A stretch of DNA of 60,000 nucleotides from Symsagittifera roscoffensis (Eukaryota > Xenacoelomorpha > Acoela > Convolutidae), in contig NC_087069.1 in the NCBI RefSeq assembly GCF_963678635.1, positions 9,881,206-9,941,205 on the forward strand. The letters run 5' to 3'. Below, in pieces: positions 57,001-60,000 of this stretch. The position numbers and the translations under genes were made by a program. The notes under the pieces were generated by a model that was given only the letters and a program-made list of their open reading frames with translations, made no database searches and was not told where the DNA came from. The stretch's first letter is position 1; each line of letters opens with the position of its first letter.

Positions 57001-57535
57001 CAACTTGAAAATAATCATTTGGCAATTTCGCAAGAGATTTGATTACACAAAAAATCGAGAGACATCACGAGGCCAAATTTTGCATTTTGTGAATTGTAAA
57101 TGGATTCTGCAACAAAAACACTCCGTTTGTACTTCTTTTGTTCTTTCATTTTCTTTGATTGTTCCGACAAAATTTTAACATGTTTACAAACTTTTCTCTG
57201 GAAACCAGCAACTTACAGACACAAAATTGAGCGCATATCCAGTGAAGTAGACAGTTTGGCCTCGTAATGGAAGGGGTTAAAAAGTCCCCAGAGCAAAAAC
57301 TGCTTATGATATCTCGAAATGAAAAGGTTTTGGAATTATTCCGCAGCGGTGACAGGCTCTTTCTGAGACCGCCAAAAGAAGTTAAATTGTTAGTCAAAAA
57401 AAATTTTGTAATGCCACATCGTGCGACAACAACAAACTTGATCCATTGGTTCCCGATTTTTTAAAAATTCAACTTCAGCGGCTTATTCTGTCATTCAGTT
57501 TTTAAAAATTCAATTAAACATGTCTTCTTCGGCTT
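54081..57535. other. No gene recognised; short G/T-rich repetition at 54840-54990
   Basis: 54880-54990 has near-repeats of gtagtgggtcgagtgtacccg. Open frames 54612-54914, 54921-55262 and 56137-56436 lack motifs or splice support. 55530-55800 contains an imperfect direct repeat (ttaagtt-aatttttc, then gtttctt-cgct-gt) about 190 bp apart. Confidence 0.35.
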
Positions 57536-57659
57536 GTGCCTCGCCAAAACGCATTCTACTTAGAGCATTCTCATGCATAATCATCTCTCCTGGCTCGAGT
57601 GTAATTTGTAATCAATTTTCATGGCGTAATAGTCCGTCTGGTTATAATGGGTGATACTG

Positions 57660-58060
57660 TATTTGGTATCTCTCCAATTCAAGCAGAGAAGTACTGCAAA
57701 GGTTTGTGAGCAGTTTGCAGCACTTCACTCCTGTCGTCAAAAACGCAACAGCAAGAGCTTTCTGCTCTCTGTTGAAATAGTTCCGCTCCACTACTGATCC
57801 TTTCTTTCTGAAGATTACTTTCTATGGGAATACCCATCAGTGTTGTCAGCTCGGTGGCATTGCTGCTCACAGTCGCTCATTTGTAAAGGCTGCTCAATTG
57901 TTGGTGAGCTTATATCTTGATTGATTTCCGGAAACAAAACTGTTGTGTCTGACGGCAGTTTCAAACAAGTCTCTGAGCGAAAGCACCTTCGTGGCAAAAT
58001 TTCTTGTCAATCTTCCATGCATTTTGATAAGCATTTTGATGATCTTCCGTGAGCATAATG
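57660..58060 (-). pseudogene. Weak coding-like relic, unknown
   Basis: GC-richer than its flanks. A minus frame with one TGA reads CLSKCMED, CFRSETCLKLPSDTTVLFPE, QMSDCEQQCHRADN to a stop at 57815. An overlapping frame continues 57870-57679 (LQKERISSGAELFQQRAESS). A frameshifted old gene or element is possible; the family is not recognised. Confidence 0.25.
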
Positions 58061-60000
58061 ATAAGAAGTTTCTGTGATTCACAATTTTGTTTTCGCACAA
58101 AATATTCTCACTCCCATTCTGAATTTCAGTGTTAAATGAATTACAATCATTAACTAATTTCTTGACGATTCACTAGCATGGTATTCACTATCCTCTTCAA
58201 TAATAACGTTCGAATGTCTCAGTACTTAATCTCTAAACTAAAACACTGCATCTTTTAACTAAACTTGCCTCAAAGCAACTTAAATCATTGAATGCTATTG
58301 ATAAAGCCTGTAGTTATATTCGCCATCAACTGAGAAAGTCATGCATAAAATGAAGATAAGTAAAAAGGAATAAACATATCTTTGAATTGACTCATCCATT
58401 TTCTGGTAAATAATATAAGTTCAGTTGCGTTCTGCATATATAGCATTACGAATGTAAGCCTGACGGATGTAAGCAGAAATATCCTGCCAAAAGAACTGAA
58501 CCATCATTTTGCAAACCATCATTTTGTAAACCATCATTTGAAAAAAAAATTAAAAATCTCAAGAACATTTTTTGTTTCAACTTTGATTTCTGAATCAAGT
58601 TTACTTTCTGGTTTGGTCAAATTTGTTTACTTAATACAAAAACGCAATTTTCTTGTACCAAAATTATAAACGGCTCACATTTGTCTACTTTTTTGTTGCG
58701 CTCTATCCCTCAAATTGTGTTTATATTACACAAAATACCTATCAAAATTGGGATGGGTCACTACCGGATTCCGGAGTCAAGCCTTTATACGTGGCCTTTT
58801 GCTAATTGACTGCTTTTTGAATTCAAAGGCGCAAAAACAAAACGGTACCAAAAATTTTAATCCGTTTCCAATTTACCCACTATTGAGTTTTATTTGGAAA
58901 CTTTTTCATATATATTTGAGTTTGAGCATGAAAAATGAACAGATTAGTATAATTTGCGCAAACTATTCGAAGAATAACCCTGGTTGAAGTTGCATTGCAA
59001 TTTAAAAATGATATATGTACTTTTCGTTTTTTTTGTATCCTTCGTGTAACTTTCATGCAGCACTGCCACTTTAATTTTGTCTATCGCTGTTTCATTTTTG
59101 TTGCAAAGTGAATCGATGTTTCATTAGTGAATCAAAGCTGAAACATGGTTGACAAATCTATTGTTCCTGAAGAAAACAGTGATACAAAATAGACTGATAA
59201 ATCATGACAAGAGCAGAACCTGCTGTAGTTATCCCACCTCTTTTTATGGCTTTTGAGACAACAAAGAAAATGACAAGTCTATGCTCATTTTTCTGGAGCC
59301 GACTTGACTTTAGCAAAAAATCAGAAAAGTTTAAGAAAAATTTTAAGAAAAGTGCTGCATTGCACGAGAAAAACTTCGGGAGTGCTATTCAACCCAAACC
59401 ATAAGCTCTAAAGTGATTCTGTCGTAATCTTCAATTCTTAAGCGAACGTGGTTTTTTTATTATGGCCAAGCATCATCAAACATATCTCGTGAAATTTCAC
59501 TGCACGTGTAAAAGAGGTAAGATTATCAATGTACAGCTAAGGTAAAATCCCTTTCACATTTAATACTTTTCATGTATTTTAAAATTGAATTGTATGGACA
59601 ACTTAAATAAAAGTTTCATGAACGTACTTTTGACATATCTTCCCCATCATTCCTTTCTTAATGTGCCATCATTTTTTTTGAATTAGCATTAAAGATTGAT
59701 GTAATTGTAATTCACATACCATCAAAATTGTTAGGATATGCACTGTGAGTGGCGCATTCCTTAGATTACTCAGAACAAGTCAACAAAAGTGTTACCCGCA
59801 TGATTTTCAATTCAATTATGACCCGGAAACTCTTTCCGTTACAAATGCTAATCGTATCGTAAAAAAAATAATATCAAATGAACCATACGTCGCACCAATT
59901 ACCTTTGTTTTTCAAGAGCTAGTCTGATGCATGCGTCCGACGTCATGAAAATCACCAAGGCCAAACAACTGAAGGTCACGCAGTTTTCATAAATTCGATC
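58061..60000. other. No gene recognised
   Basis: AT-rich. The frame 59745-59927 (+) starts in GTG and reads CYPHDFQFNYDPETLSVTNA with balanced codons; it could be a fragment but has no support beyond being open. ctttcacattt/aataaa-like motifs are not informative. Confidence 0.3.

Overview
The window is AT-rich metazoan nuclear DNA, probably from an invertebrate; I cannot name the species. It has GT-AG introns of about 0.2 to 1 kb, an adhesion-type G-protein-coupled receptor (an animal-only family), little coding sequence, and many small inverted-repeat elements, a hAT transposon and decayed retroelement and zinc-finger sequences. There is no prokaryotic-style gene packing.

Layout. 1-5.8 kb is a cluster of non-autonomous inverted-repeat elements: MITE pairs at 943-1827 and 2538-2933, a 458-bp element with a perfect 9-bp target-site duplication at 3626-4083, and a foldback element at about 4991-5830. 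5.8-12.8 kb holds poly-C tracts and dispersed repeats with no recognised gene; missing 5' exons of the receptor could lie there or upstream. 12837-20112 (+) is the only well-supported gene: the 3' nine exons (801 codons plus stop) of an adhesion GPCR with the GAIN end, GPS cleavage site, tethered agonist, seven TM helices and a long tail ending in a PDZ-ligand-like sequence. Unusual points are loss of both cysteines of one GPS disulfide and a Gly/Ser/Pro-rich insertion of about 55 residues in intracellular loop 2.

20.1-29 kb holds dead mobile DNA. A complete hAT element at 21064-22926 has an 8-bp target-site duplication and a transposase frame broken by in-frame stops. A coding-like relic of unknown origin lies near 24.5-24.96 kb. 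A decayed LTR-retrotransposon integrase and C-terminal tail lies on the minus strand at 27.34-28.94 kb.

29.25-44.37 kb is the most striking structure: nine tandem copies of a roughly 1.82-kb unit (two internal intervals shortened to about 1.27 kb), part of which repeats at an 8.585-kb offset. Every unit carries, on the minus strand, the same coding-like segments (A, Cys-rich; B; C; D; E, with a conserved stop). I do not recognise the protein family. The array is flanked by a diverged paralogue (44.37-45.4 kb) that keeps the same segments but is split by a 477-bp TA-flanked MITE. Shared deletions and nonsense changes let the array's history be partly read. No unit has every segment intact, so it may be a decaying lineage-specific gene cluster, or the exon model may be incomplete.

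45.4-60 kb is mostly non-coding: a decayed two-finger C2H2 plus coiled-coil gene at 46.6-47.09 kb, a compositionally distinct A/G-rich block at 47.1-48.96 kb, a degenerate repeat block at 50.16-51.2 kb that is related to 20.64-21.05 kb, and a few weak coding-like stretches.
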